The notes under the pieces are model-generated. The model was not told where the DNA came from. It made no database searches and worked only from the letters and a program-made list of their open reading frames with translations. From Dromaius novaehollandiae (taxonomy: Eukaryota > Chordata > Aves > Casuariiformes > Dromaiidae), in contig NC_088101.1 in the NCBI RefSeq assembly GCF_036370855.1, positions 3,107,501 through 3,171,500 on the forward strand: 64,000 nucleotides of DNA. Reading direction: 5' to 3'. The position numbers and the translations under genes are program-made. Shown piece by piece: positions 48,630 through 60,889 of this stretch. Each line of letters starts with the position of its first letter. Position 1 is the stretch's first letter.

Positions 48630-51600
48630 GTGCTGGTTGAACTACATTATCCACATTGCTTTTCAATAACCTCTTGCTATCAAGTCACCAGTGCAGTTTA
48701 GCAGGGTAATGAGATAAAGTATATGTTCTTCTGCATTAATATAGTTTGAGGCTATGCATGAGGAGTTTTTTTTTTTTTTAGCGTAACTTTAAAAGAAAAT
48801 TATTTTACCATTGAAGTTTTTTTTTTTAAGTACTTCTTTCCCCTCAGCACACATTAGTAGAAGCATTTGCCTCACCTAGAACGGTATATGATATTCCAAA
48901 TTTATTGTGACTGTAAACAACAACTCTGCTTGCTTTATAGCTTTTCTGGATTCTAACAATAAAACACAATGTCTCTATCTGGTTGGAATTATGTGTTATA
49001 ACAGTTTTATGGTGGGGGGAGTAAAGCTCCGATAAAGATAAAATAGAGTTTTGCTTTTTTGTGTGACCTTGTCATTTGAAAAAGCATTGCACTCTAACGA
49101 GATATAATTTAAAAGACCTCTGGGAGCAAATTGAGTTTACTGAGGTATTTCTAAGAGTAATTACTTACTGTGAGTTGTCAGTGTGCTCTGTTACAGTTCC
49201 ATTCCTAGCAAATGTAGATATCTGGGACTGTGTAGAATGGATTAGCGCTCCTACCATTAATGTTTGATGGGAGACAGTAGTGAAAAAGATGGATGCTTAT
49301 ATAACTGACATTTCCAGCATTTATGGCCCCAGACTAAAATGCCAGGCACATAATTTCAAGTAAAATGGCAGACCCAACTCAATAATATTTAATGATGTAG
49401 TAAACCTTGGCTAGGAGAATAGCTAACGGAAGTCATTCCACTGCGTTTATTGAATTGTTAAAATGAGTTTAATAATAATTGTGTTTTGCAGGAGTTTTGT
49501 TTTAGAAATTTATTTCTGAGATCTGGTATCATCCTAGTAAACACAAAATATAGGAAAGACTTCAAGCTGGTTAACTGGTGGCAAGATTTTTACGCTGACC
49601 TTATCCGGGTGTTTACAGCGCAGAAATACATTCAATAGCTCAGGATACAGTTTGGAAGATTGGGTGAGATTGATTTGGAAAGGTAATGAAAGATCAAGTT
49701 ACCTTCCAGAGGAGACTTCTTTTAGTGGTTTGACTCTTTACAAAGTCAGACCCTTAGGTTTATCATCCTACTTCTACAAATGTCAGGATGTAGTTGCTGA
49801 GGAACTTGTTAAATCACAGACATATTTGCATGCTAGGATTATGATAGCAATGACGATGGCAACAAACAGAATATTGACTGCTTCAGTGCCCTTCTGCCAA
49901 TATTTTAGAAGGATATTCAGCTTTGAATCATCTTTAAGGTCTTGAGCAGATGAAGAACCCCTAATCTCCTTTGATAACTTGTTCCTATGGTGATCTTGTC
50001 ATATTACTCTTGCAGGTGATGTTGGACTGTCTCGCAAATGGTAACTCCCACGTTTAAGGAGAATGCTCTTAATGGTAAGCTACAGAGTTGTTTTGATCAT
50101 AGCTTTTCCCTCTTGCTGTCTTAAGATCAGCTTGTCTCAGTCCCAGGTTGCCTAGACAGAGGTGTGGGTATGCTCTGCAGGACATCTGGGGTGCCCAGCA
50201 TGCCTCAGCCCCGCATGGGCACCAGGAGGCCAATGCACACCTGCCAACTGCACGTTTGGATGTCGGTGCCTTGCTGGAGCTGCTGCTCTGCCCGTCTTGC
50301 AAGTGTAGCAGCAGATCCAGCCAGGCATCGACAGTGTTTTCATCCAGGTTCAATGTAAAAATCATGTTTGTGTTTTCAAGGAGAAATTTGGAAATGTTTT
50401 ATTTTTGCCAAAATCAAAACCTCGTGTTTTGATTCAGAGTATTTTACCCATAAATAAGGAGAAGGGTTCTATTGATGCAAGGGATTTGGGGCTAGTAAGA
50501 AGTCATTAAATGCCAACATGAACAGTCTTGAATTTCTCATATTAGAGCAAAACGAGATATTCAAGATGGACAAAGAGAACACCAAATCTGTATTTGGTGT
50601 TCATAAAAACCAAAAGTATAGCTCTTTCGCTATATATGGAAGAGTCATCTGGTTTCATTTTTTCAGCCTTAAGAATTCAGGAGGCTTAGCCATGGAGGAC
50701 AGTAAAGCAGTGATGGGATAGAAGTCCCCTGAACAACCCCTTTCCCTCAGCTGTGTCCTTAACACATCTTGTGCAGCCTTTCTCCACTACAGTGTCTTCA
50801 AGCCCTGAAGAAGCCTTTTCAGCAGATATAATTCCCATAGCCCCAGGGCTCTGTTGGAGATGGTGTATGGGGCTTGAGAATGGGTTTTAATTTTGTCTCT
50901 GTAAACTATAACATCGACGAATCATTTTAACTCTGGCTCCCTATTGAGCAGGCTTTTTTTTTATAGAGGTTATATAATTACCTGAAGTAAATGTAGGAAA
51001 TTTTTACTTGCTATATCAACAGTTTACCTTGTTACTAGCTATACTAAACAGATCAGGCCCTGAATATCTGAACTGATTTCTTCCAGAGAGAAAGTAATGC
51101 TTAATTTCATTTTCCATTTAAAAAGTCACCAAGCCTGCTTGTCATGCCTTGCATATAAATTTGTCGAAGCTGCATTGTGGTCAATGGGCCATGCCATAGA
51201 TTTTAACAGTATTTAGTATGTCTTTCTGCTCTGTACAGAAGTAAAATTGAGTTGGGAAACAGCTACACTTCACATCTGAGAAGTGGGCCCGGTTAATGCG
51301 AAATTGCTGGGGCTTCCCCTTTATCACAGCATATTTTAAAGCAATTTAAACGTGGGAGGAACAGAAAGGCTGATGTTGATAGATCACATAGGTAGGGCTG
51401 AAGAATGGAAAGTTTCCAGATACTACAGAGTTGTAGGGGGCATCTCAGGAGCAATGATTAGGTGCTTGTTTTTGGCATTGTTCATTTTGTGCTGCAAGGA
51501 TGAGTTTGCCAAAACTTCCTAGGTAGAGGAAATAGTAGTCATAAAATGAAATTCCGATTAATGGCAAAATTCCCTCTCACTTCAGCAGGGTCAGGATTTT

Positions 51601-52645
51601 CCTGTAGTGCTAAACTAAGAAGTTTTGGAAATGTAAACTAATCATTTCTGTTTCAGAACTGCCTTTAAAAAGAAAAAACACATACAGAGGAGATGGAAAG
51701 TCTCCCTGGAGAGTCTCAGGAGATGCCCAGAAGACATCTCCAGGGTCACGTAATTCTTTGAATCCTACCCAACTTTTGCTGAAGTTAATTGAAAAAACTC
51801 CCATTGACTTGAAGAGGTTTTGGATCTGGCTCAAAGTGCTCTCCGTGGCAGCAGATTGCAAGAAGGAACCCCACTGTGCAATTCCAGCCATCTGCCTATG
51901 GATAAGGCTTGATGATACAAATGTGTTTGCTTGGAACATGCAGTAAGGCACTTCGCTTCCAATTAGGCAGTGCTTCAGACCGAAGGAGATCTCTGCCTCT
52001 CACCTGTGGCCTCTCTTATCTAAGATCTACTCTGACCTGGTGATCTTTAAAGTAGCAATATAAGCTGATGCACAGCAATATCACAAGTTGCTTATCTCTG
52101 CTTTGCTTATGTAAAAAGGTAACCTAGTGCTAGGTTAAGCTCACGTTGAGATTCCTGCAACTCAGCTGGTTGGGTGTAGTGCTGTTTGCTTGAGACAGGA
52201 CAAAATGTCCCTGCTTACATCTCAAACCTGAGCTTAGTGATATCATTGTCATTATCAATCTTTTACTGTATCAACCGTGGGATTAGAAAAGGGAACTGTT
52301 TCAGAAACAAAGCAAAGGATGACTCAGTGCAGTATATAAGGCTGCTCGTAATTAGCACACACAGCTGTGTGTTGCCCTTTTCATCTAAAAATGGTAAAGA
52401 AGGGGAGTGATGTGTGTAGAAGGCTTATTTGAAGGATGGTTGTCTTCAGCAGTATAGCAGCATAGCAGAGAATCAAATGAGGTTTGATGTAAAACACGGC
52501 CAGAGACGGTGTAAATTGCCTCAGCTGATTAGGAAACAGCAAAGCAGTTAGCATCCTGGAACATGATGTGTTTATTGCATGACTGTGGGAATTTGGAGGA
52601 GAGAAACTGAGCAGCCTTATCGTGTGCCAGGCCTCAGCGGTGTCC
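48630..52645. other. noncoding stretch, no gene seen
   Basis: T14 at 48766-48779. The part at 48,840-49,500 is A+T-rich. Opposing frames at 50069-50432 show a GC-richer stop-poor patch. The phrase at 51797-51835, with CTCCCATTGACTTGAAGAGG, resembles old amniote repeats. No gene. Confidence 0.55.
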
Positions 52646-52650
52646 TCTGC

Positions 52651-52711
52651 CAGCTTTAATCATCAATTACTGTAATGCTGGGGCAAACCACCACAGCTTA
52701 ATTATTGTCTG
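52651..52711. promoter_or_regulatory. candidate enhancer with homeodomain and RUNX-type sites
   Basis: Within 61 bp stand TTTAATCATCAATTAC (paired TAAT/ATTA cores), the RUNX-type core ACCACA (52688-52693), and CTTAATTATT (52697-52706). The tight packing without repeats looks like a conserved enhancer core. Confidence 0.3.
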
Positions 52712-52714
52712 GAG

Positions 52715-54450
52715 TGTGTGGCCATAGGTAGCTCCTCTGGGCTACGTGCATAGCTGAGCAGATCAGCTGGTGAGCGGGGTAGCAGGGGACTGTACCTTAG
52801 GCTCTGTCTCGGGGACCCAAGCAATCTTTGCGCCTGTGCTGGAGGCATCTCAAGGGCTTCCTCTGTCAGACTCCACGCAGATCAGAGAGAGACATTCCCT
52901 AACTAGGGAGCCCACAGCACATGGATAAAATGACAGGCAGCGATGTACTTCATAGGCTTGAGGCAGCTGTGAACTGCCTTTGCAGGTGCTTCTGATTGTG
53001 GAAATCACGCATTTGCCCAGAAGAGTGAGTCCAGGTGCAGCCTAGGTTTAGAACCACGTTGAAAATCAGAGGAGGTACCTGCAATTGGGTTTCGCCTCAG
53101 ACCATAGAAGCTGCTGAGATTCTTCTGATTGCTTTCAGTGGGGTTTGATCAAGCCTTGATCTCTTCTGCAGGCAGCATCTGCCACCAGACAGGATAGTGT
53201 CCTGCTAATCTCCTGTCTGTGCTGGGCTGGACTGTGCACTTGATAGTGAATTTCCAATATGGGTAATATAGGCCTTTTGTTGCTTGTGTTTTTTTGTTTT
53301 TGTTCATCAGAAATGTATTCAACATACATAGTTTTGACCGACACTTCAAAAGATGTGTATAAGTAAAAAGAAACGTCTCTGCAGGAGAGAGCCTTTAGCT
53401 CAGCTCTGAAAATCGGTTGTGATCATGAATCAGCAGTATGATACTTGTGGTTTATCTCTGCTCTGCAGTTGCCCCACAGTTCAGGGCCTGTTGGTCATAG
53501 GTGGGTGTCATTTAAGGAAATTGATTTCTAGAAGATGTAAAGTGCAATATGCTGACATGGAGTGAGACACTAGGTTTTGCTCTGTTGGTGACTTATGCTC
53601 TGGACAGGAACAGCGTGCTGCCAGCATGCTCCTTGCCCACTCTTGCAGGGGGTCCATTAGCTTACAAAGTGCCATCTGATTTTTACTGAATGTTCTTATA
53701 AAACATGACATGCTGGGGCACAGGGTATCGACATGCCTTGGCAAGGTGAGCCCCCCTGGCAGGATGGTATTGATATTGCCCTGAGGAAATGGAGCAGTGC
53801 TGAGAGGGGTTTGGCCACTGTCGGAAAGAGCTGAGTTCATTACCCAAGTGAGCCAAGCAGGACTGGCCAAGGGGGCTTGTACATGCATCGAGGTGGTGCT
53901 AGCTGGCAGGTACAGGCTTAATTTGGGTCAGACAAGACCATACTGCCCCAATAGGGTGCTATTCCTTGATGTATGTAGCAGACGGAGACATGCACGTCCT
54001 GAAATCTCGTGGTACTCCCTGTGTGTGGTATACAGACGGTTGTTTTGTAGAGGCCTTTAATGAGCTGTGGAAAACTAAGAGTTAAAAACAGGCCAGCAAG
54101 CATAAGTTATTAAAATTCCCTTAATGATAATGGATTGGAGGAGCTTGCCCATTGTACTAAAATGCCCAGTTAATTTGAGAGCCAAACAGATGGGAAGTTT
54201 TGAGAAGGTAGGAGAGAAAAGGAGATGACAGAAGCCGCAGTCACACACACAAGATCTGCTCTGAAATAACAGCTATATATGGAAATGATTTGCAGGATAT
54301 TGCCCATATGCTTCCCAAACCTGAGTCCCCACTGCAGTGCTGTCGATTACATCAACAAATGTTGTCGCATCTTTTGCAGCGCTGTAGCTGAGGGAGGTTT
54401 TGGTGCAAACTGTGATGCTGGGCACACAGTGGGATTAATTGCAATACTAA
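52715..54450. other. noncoding stretch, no gene seen
   Basis: The 126-codon minus-strand frame at 53508-53888 is unrecognised. The block at 54095-54180 is repeat-free and A+T-rich with several homeodomain-type cores. No named repeat. Confidence 0.5.
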
Positions 54451-54453
54451 AAG

Positions 54454-55149
54454 TTGATGACCTTTTGCAAAGCTGTGCAGGAGCACCAAGCCACCAGCAG
54501 TTGCAGAGCTCTGCATGAGCAGGCTGCAGTAACAGGGTGCTGGATGGCTCGTAGCAGCCTGGCTGGGGCCGGGAGCTGGCTGAGGTTTCCTCTGAGCAAA
54601 GCAGCATGCACTCCCGCTCCTGTTAGTGGCAGAAGAGTAAGCCTGAATATTCAGGGCCCTGCCAGTTTGTGGCACTCTAAGGACTTGTTTGGCTGTTCTG
54701 GCCTCCTTACAAAGGAGATAGGACCTCCTCTTCCTTCCCCACTCTCCAGCTGTGGTGTTGTGTGGACCCCCTCAAACAGTTCAGCTTTAGAAAAACACAT
54801 TAAAACAGCTTTGGAAGGAACATGTTTTTTCACATGGGGGAAAAGTGAGGATACAATAGACCTATCTTCCACCCCCTGCTCGGCTGAAAAACATGGACAC
54901 ATCTTCATTCCTCTGTGTCTCATCTGTAAACGGAGTGGGGATAATGTCATTCACTTCACTACTCTATGCGACTGGATGATAAAATTGCAAATAAAATTCA
55001 CTGCAGGAAAAAAAGAATTGGTGCATATGGGAGAAGGAGCAGTCCTAACTCTACACACTCAGCAGTGGGTTGCAGCCTACCTGTTACCCGTTCAAGAGGA
55101 AGATGTTGGGATTAAAACACATAGTTCTGCAACAACATTGGCTCAGTGA
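54454..55149 (+). other. 231-codon open frame, probably not a gene
   Basis: The longest frame in the window. It ends just where the CR1/L3-like fossil begins, and its last third runs through a MIR-like segment. The translation is Ser-, Leu- and Ala-rich at the start and shows no domain, signal peptide or membrane segment I recognise. The minus strand is open over 54651-54950 as well. Its length is improbable for one given site but not across a 64-kb window with GC-rich patches. Coding is unlikely. Confidence 0.15.
54905..54990 (+). mobile_element. possible MIR (CORE-SINE) 3' half
   Basis: TTCCTCTGTGTCTCATCTGTAAA followed by GTGGGGATAATGTC mirrors the MIR wording 'cctctgtgcctcagtttcc(c/t)catctgtaaaatggggataat'. 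A short internal deletion would account for the missing CAGTTTCC. The head of the element is not seen. Confidence 0.5.
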
Positions 55150-55690
55150 TCAGCAGCAGTCATAAAAGTAGGCCTAATATTAGGAATGATTATCAAGGGA
55201 TAGAAAAGGATAGAGGTCATTATTACACCACTATATAAATCCGTGATTCCCGCATCTTCAGTACTGTGTATTTCTGGCAGCCTTACCTTTTAAAAATATT
55301 ATTGTAAAACTGGAGAAGATCCAAAGGAGGTACCAAGGACAATCAAAATACAGAACAGCTTCAGCACAAGGAATGATCAAGTAGCTTAGGACTTTCCAGG
55401 CTGGAAAAGCAATGGCTTTAGGGCTGCAAAGGGCACTGGAGGGCTGTGAAATGAGGAGCTCATGGTAGAGAAGATGGTAGAGAACAGTCGTTCAGTGTTT
55501 CTTCCAGTGCTACAACTACTGGAGGACAGCAAAGAAACCAGCATGTGCAGGCTTGAAGCAGTTCACAGAAGTGGTTCTTCACGTATCATATGTTCAGCTG
55601 TGGAAAGGCTTACTGCAGGATGCTCTAGCTGATGAAAGTTTACAAGCATTCAAAAACAACTGGAAAAACTCATGAGAGAGAAATGGAAAG
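55150..55690 (+). mobile_element. ancient CR1/L3-type LINE fragment
   Basis: The order of phrases matches the 3' part of CR1-clade LINEs known from turtles, crocodiles and as L3 in mammals: TAATATTAGGAATGATTATC, CACTATATAAATCCGTG, CAGTACTGTGTATTTCTGGC, CTGGAGAAGATCCAAAGGAG, GACTTTCCAGGCTGGAAAAG, then GTGGAAAGGCTTACTGCAGG and ATTCAAAAACAACTGG. The first 150 bp encode the end of the reverse transcriptase, with the family-typical Leu-Tyr-Lys-Ser block readable at about 55229-55240. The rest is 3' UTR. Many substitutions and gaps show great age; it is inactive. Confidence 0.85.
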
Positions 55691-55699
55691 TGACTATTA

Positions 55700-56525
55700 A
55701 AACAACATCTCTGTGTCTGGGGTCTCCTGGGCTTCATGTGCTTGTGCAGGGAGGGAGTTTTATGAAACTCTGTAGCTTTTAGTTTAATTTCATTCGAACC
55801 CTTTCTTTTATCCTTACTGCGTTCTGTGAGAGAGCTTACTACTTCTCCCTGTCAGTGTTGTAGAGAGACAGCCAAAGTGGTCTCTTCCCTCTGGGTGGGT
55901 TTGTGTGAAGACTGTCCCACAGAGAGTGACCATGACCTTATGTTTGCAGGGTGGACACCAATTTCTTTATAGCATGAAGGACTTTTGTTCCTGAATCCTT
56001 GTACAACAGTTCATACAGTGTAAATGAGAGATTGATCTTTTTTAAAGGAGTGTTTTTTCCTATGGTTCTGGGGTCTTTGAAAGGAGAGTAGGGAAGAAAA
56101 ATGTGAGAGATCACAAAACACTTATTACTCACAGTGTGAGTCAGCAGGAAGCAGAAAGGTAGGAAAGGAAAGGGGGCAAGAGGGGGAGATGGAGAAGAGG
56201 CCTTATGTCTTCCAGAGAGGCCAGAATTGCTCACTCGTTTATTGATCTTATTAAAATCTGAAAAGGCAAACTGTAAAGTTGGAAGTACCAAATGCCCAAA
56301 CACTCCTTACAGGCAAGGCTGTCCAGTCCCCACTGCCTTGTGTGAGGCACTGAATGGAGGCTCTTTCCAAACAAGGTAGTTTTCCCCTCTGTTAAATCCA
56401 GAGGTTTACCTAGCTAGGATGAGAACCAAATGGATTATGACTTTATTTCCTCTTCCCTCTCAGATGAGTTCTGTCCAATACTTCATAGTCACAGCATGAT
56501 ACAGCTATGTTTCTGGTTGCTTTTT
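55700..56525. other. noncoding stretch, no gene seen
   Basis: The 121-codon minus-strand frame at 55938-56303 is Ser-, Pro- and Phe-rich without a domain. The plus strand is purine-rich at 56140-56220. Confidence 0.5.
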
Positions 56526-56528
56526 AGT

Positions 56529-56723
56529 GTAGTCTGGTAAATAAAGGCCTGGGCTTGGACTCAGGAGACCTGATTTATGCACTGGGTTCTGCTGCCAAGA
56601 GCCAGGAGGTCAGTCAGTTCCTCATGACTGTCTCAGCTTCTCCAATGTTAAACAGAAAAGAAAATAAAATGCAGATGGTTTAGAAAGTCTTTGAGATCTG
56701 TGGGAGAAGTGCTAGATAATCAC
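56529..56723 (+). mobile_element. MIR (CORE-SINE) element, nearly full length
   Basis: The tRNA-like head GGGCTTGGACTCAGGAGACC (56550-56569), then TGGGTTCTGCTGCC, GTCAGTTCCTCATGACTGTCTCAG, and the tail CTTTGAGATCTGTGGGAGAAGTGCTAGATAAT follow the order of the MIR consensus. About 195 bp is preserved with heavy divergence. MIR relatives were active in early amniotes, so this copy is a shared fossil rather than lineage-specific. Confidence 0.7.
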
Positions 56724-57311
56724 TGAGCTAGCTCCCTTCGTGACTGCGTGCCGCTGTTCTAGGGCCTAGCCGGAGTGCTCCTGTGGTCTGCCAGGAGCTG
56801 CTGAAGGTGTTAGTACCACTGTCTGCTCCTTATTTTTAACTTCTCTACAAGCATTCAAAAGACCTGTATTGTATAGTTGATTTAGGAGAACTGACTCATT
56901 ACATGCCTGCAGTCTAGGCTCAAAGTAAGTGCTTATGACAGGCAGATGGGATCCCTTCTGTAGCCCCCTGGGTGTTTTCTCAATAAAAAATTTTGGAAGA
57001 CTGTCTCGCTCACAGTCATCTACTGGAACCAGAGGTTAAAGAGAAGTTGAAGTTTAGTGATGAGAGCAGAAGACCAGATTCCAACTGTTTTCCTGAAGAT
57101 ACCAGGGTCCAGTTAATGTTTGGCCCCAGGAGAAGGCTTGTGTGGGCTGTCCCTCTTCATGGGCATACGTGTTACTTGTTGAAGTCCAACGTGCTCAGGG
57201 AATTATTATTGCATCTGTGGTATTCATTCTCTTTCCAGGCTCCAAACATTGGTGTATCTGTGTTCTTAAAATTTTTTCATACAATTATCCTTGTACCTTC
57301 CTGTGTTATAG

Positions 57312-57368
57312 CTCCTATTATTTAGAGGGGAGCTGAGACAAAGAGGCTAAGCAGCTTAGTATTATTCC
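57312..57368 (-). mobile_element. possible MIR fragment
   Basis: TTTAGAGGGGAGCTGAGACA followed by AAGAGGCTAAGCAGCTTAGT resembles the reverse complement of the MIR core ('tttacagatgggaaactgaggcacagagaggttaagtgacttgccc'). Short and decayed. Confidence 0.4.
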
Positions 57369-57369
57369 G

Positions 57370-59895
57370 TGCAACGTGCAGCTTTCAGACGTATCCATCT
57401 GAAGCTGCGTACAGACAAACACCCACCAAGCTGGCTCTGTCCTCCCCTGCAAGAGAAAGAAATCCCCACTGCGAAGCGATGAGAAGAGAGGCTTGCAAAG
57501 AGATGGGCTGAGTAAAATGCAGTGGGATGCGGGAGCCCGCTCATTGCTGCTCATTAGCACAGCAATGTGCACGGCACATCACAGCACACAGAGGCACCTG
57601 TGTCAGCTAGTGCCCCTCCAGGCTCCCATACAGGCAAGCTGGGAGCACACAAAAGCAAGGGATTTGCCTTTATTGTCCTAATACTGTTTTCACCAGCTTT
57701 TTAACTTACGCACTCACTCCAAATCTACTGACAGCTGCTTTCAAAGATAATATTTTAAAAGTAAGCCCAAATTGCTTTGTGCAGGAAGATTTGGGGGCTA
57801 CATTTTTCAAGTCAGACTTGTAAAAATCCAAAGCTGAAAAGTATTTGTTTCCAAGCTATCTGACTTACTGTAAAAAAACCCCCAAACCCTAGTCTCTCTC
57901 TTTTCTTCCAAAAGAAATAAACATTTAGTTCAAGCTACTATTTTATTTTTTTCTGAGATTCAGCAGCAATTTATTCAGTTATGGAAACTATAAAGCTGCT
58001 GTTATTTACAGAAAAGGAAAACAAATGTTTGTAGTAGAATAGCAGATTTTTGTGCTCTGAAATGTGTCCAGTAAACACTGTTAAAGCATTGATGCACCAA
58101 AGCGAGAAGTGAATACAAGCTTACAGATGGTATGGAGTAGCTGTTAAAAAGCTTCTAAAGGATATTGCACAGCATACATTTGATCTTCATAAATGCACAA
58201 ATAAAAATGAAATAAGAAAATCTACATTTTTCTACTACATTATTATGGACCTTTATCAGAAAAACATCAGCCCATGTGTGTTTATCACAGATTCCAACTT
58301 CTAATGACTGCCTTGGTAAAAAGGACTGAGCGATACCATTCTTTAAAACAGTTTTCATCTTTCCAGTGAAATCCATAGGGACCTTCCCTTTGCAAGACAG
58401 ATAAGCCAGTAATTAGTTTACTAGAACCTAAGTAAGCAGTGTATCATGAGCCAGTGAAGTGGGAGAATCACAGGCTAAAATGAACTGCACTGTAGTTCTC
58501 TTAAAATCAATAGGATTGACCCTCAGCAGTAGATGTCTCCCTGCATTGCATGCTTTTAAAAATGGGATTTTTTTACCTAAACTTACTTTTTTGTTCAGCA
58601 GGACAAATGCAGGTTTTTCAACACTTGTATTTGTAACTGTTAGCTTACAAATAGGCTCTATGGTGCCATTTTCATGTTGTCCCATTTCTAGGTGGCATCA
58701 AGGCTTCTGCAATACACCCAAGTGTAAATGCAATTCATTTAGGTTAGCATTGAAGGTTAGTTGAGGCTAGTGAAACGTAGCTTAGGTGGGAGCATGCGAA
58801 TAAGAATATTACTGAGTTGAAAAAGGCTGTCAGTGGCCTTCGTGAGTGCTGGCATAGCAAGGCTCAGGGACCATTAAATGGGAATCAAAGCTAATAGAAT
58901 TACATTAAATTAAAAGGAAACTGTCATGATATTTTCCTGCCATAACTCAAATATTTTCTCCCTCACTGTTTTTTATTTTCATTTTGTCTTTGAAGTGGAA
59001 AACTGAAATCTGTATTCTCACACCCCTCTCCAAAATCCCTCCATGTCACAAAAATGCATTTCATTTTGTTTCATCTTGGGGCTACTGCCTGGACAGGACC
59101 CGATCCAGTGCCCGCTTAAACTGTGAGTTGTCCTACCCCTTGTTTTGATTTCTTTTGAATCAGGCTAGAGACAGAGCATTTCAAATTGTTTTTTGCTGCT
59201 AAAGCTCAACCATTATACATTCAGCAACCCTGCCGTACTGTTAGCTCTGAGGCTGGGATCGTTGATCTATGGCTGCAGGATTAGGTTGATAAATTATCCA
59301 GAAGAGACCAGTGCTTGAGGAAAAAAGGAAATCAGGGATTTGGAGGGTGAGCTGCCCGTTCCAGAAAAGGGAACAGCAAAAAAAGAAAAAAAGAAAGCCT
59401 CAAGAAATAAATATTCAAATGTTTTCCAACTCACTTTGGATTGAAAGATGTATTTTGCCAAAGCCCATGTTGAAATGCTATTTTTTTGAACTAGACAGTT
59501 CTAATGTTTGAAAAGAAAATTTCAATGATATTTCCAAATGAATATCCATTTCGAAAGGAAAAACTGAAATGTGTTGTAACAGATTATTAGATTCAGAACA
59601 ACCAGTCTGTTTCAAAATAAGAGCTGGTGACCTTCTTGATGATACTGTGAAATCAGCACTCTTCTGGTTGAAAAAAAGTTGCTTGGCCAGGCTGCAGGCA
59701 GAAACACCCGATTCCTTGCCGCTATTGATAGAACCTTTTTATTTTGTTTGCAGTGTCATGGCTGTTAATGATGCACACACAGAGTGCTCAGCAGGCATCT
59801 CTTTGATAGAGGATTTCAGTTACTGGTGCACAGAGTTAGATTTAGTCACATGAGGACCCCAATACCTTACTGAACTGTTAGGTCAATGCCAGATT
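57370..59895. other. noncoding stretch, no gene seen
   Basis: The 101-codon frame at 58459-58764 is not family-like and opposes 58428-58685. An A-rich run with G interruptions is at 59377-59395. The rest is A+T-rich, with no named repeat. Confidence 0.55.
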
Positions 59896-59907
59896 AATTT
59901 ATTATTA

Positions 59908-59920
59908 GTTAATAATTAAC
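59908..59920. promoter_or_regulatory. perfect HNF1-type palindrome
   Basis: GTTAATAATTAAC fits the HNF1A/HNF1B consensus GTTAATNATTAAC at every position. It lies in an A+T-rich 50-bp block with further TTAAT cores (59893-59907). HNF1 factors act in liver, kidney, gut and pancreas. A 13-bp full match is rare, but A+T-rich DNA raises the chance rate. Confidence 0.45.
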
Positions 59921-59924
59921 CTTG

Positions 59925-60740
59925 GGTAATTTTCTGATGGAAAGGTTTAGAATCACATACTGTTTTATACATATCTTGGGTTGGGGTGTGCATAACCATA
60001 TTAGCACTTTTTTTCAGTGCCCTGTTGCTTCACAAAATCCCTAAAAATGATATTCCTGTTAATGTCTATATTTCACTTAGGTATGATATACGGGGATGCT
60101 TGAGGAATTTGTGGTGTGTGGGAACAGACAGCTTCTGCAAACAAGCAGTTTTTGTGCCTTAATCTCCAGTTTTGAAAACCAGCCCTGGCAGATGTCACAG
60201 TGAGCATGAAGAGCACCCTGAGGTGTCTTGTTGTTGCTCAGATTTCCAAGTTGCTTGGTTTATTGGCAGGGAGAGGAGACGGTAAACTTTATGATAACTT
60301 TCCAGTGCGCTATTATGATGTTGAATGGGATGCAAGAAAACAAGGGTTACCAATGAGACTGTAATGGCAGCACAGGTGGCCAAAGTTGAGGAATTAATCT
60401 TTATTGGACTCATCAGACATGGGAGCATCCCCTGAAGATAAGGCTCATTTGTAGCTGAGGTTTTTCCTACCAAGGAAACTTAATGGGTTTAGGCCTAACA
60501 TATGCCTAAACCTTCAACACCGACTTCCCCCTGACTCTTGGCTTTACCCCCACCAGCAGTGACATTTGGGGAGAAGTCCGTTGCTCACAGAGGCCAGTGG
60601 AGCAGTGGTGCTGGGATTAGTTTCAATGTGCCCATTTCCATACTGGTACTAAACTAGCCCACATTAAACTGATTAAGCTTTAACAAATTACTCTGTGTGC
60701 TGGAAGGTTACCAGCTGTAGCTACTTATTAGTCCCTTTTC
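59925..60740. other. noncoding stretch, no gene seen
   Basis: The only frame of note, 60195-60473 on the minus strand (92 codons), is unrecognised. Confidence 0.5.
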
Positions 60741-60880
60741 AAATCATTAACAAGCTATTTATGACACCTCCATGTGCAGGTACAAAGCCTTCCGGAGGAT
60801 TCCTCCAATTTAATTTCTCTAGCTTAAACCTGAATGGTGAGAACAAAGGCAGAACATGCAGTGACTAATTAAGAGGATGA
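60700..60880. promoter_or_regulatory. candidate conserved noncoding element with MEF2-like site
   Basis: CTATTTATGA at 60755-60764 is one base from the MEF2 consensus YTAWWWWTAR, and homeodomain-type cores stand at 60746-60750 and 60866-60872. The block is free of repeats. Confidence 0.2.
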
Positions 60881-60889
60881 AGGAAGGCA

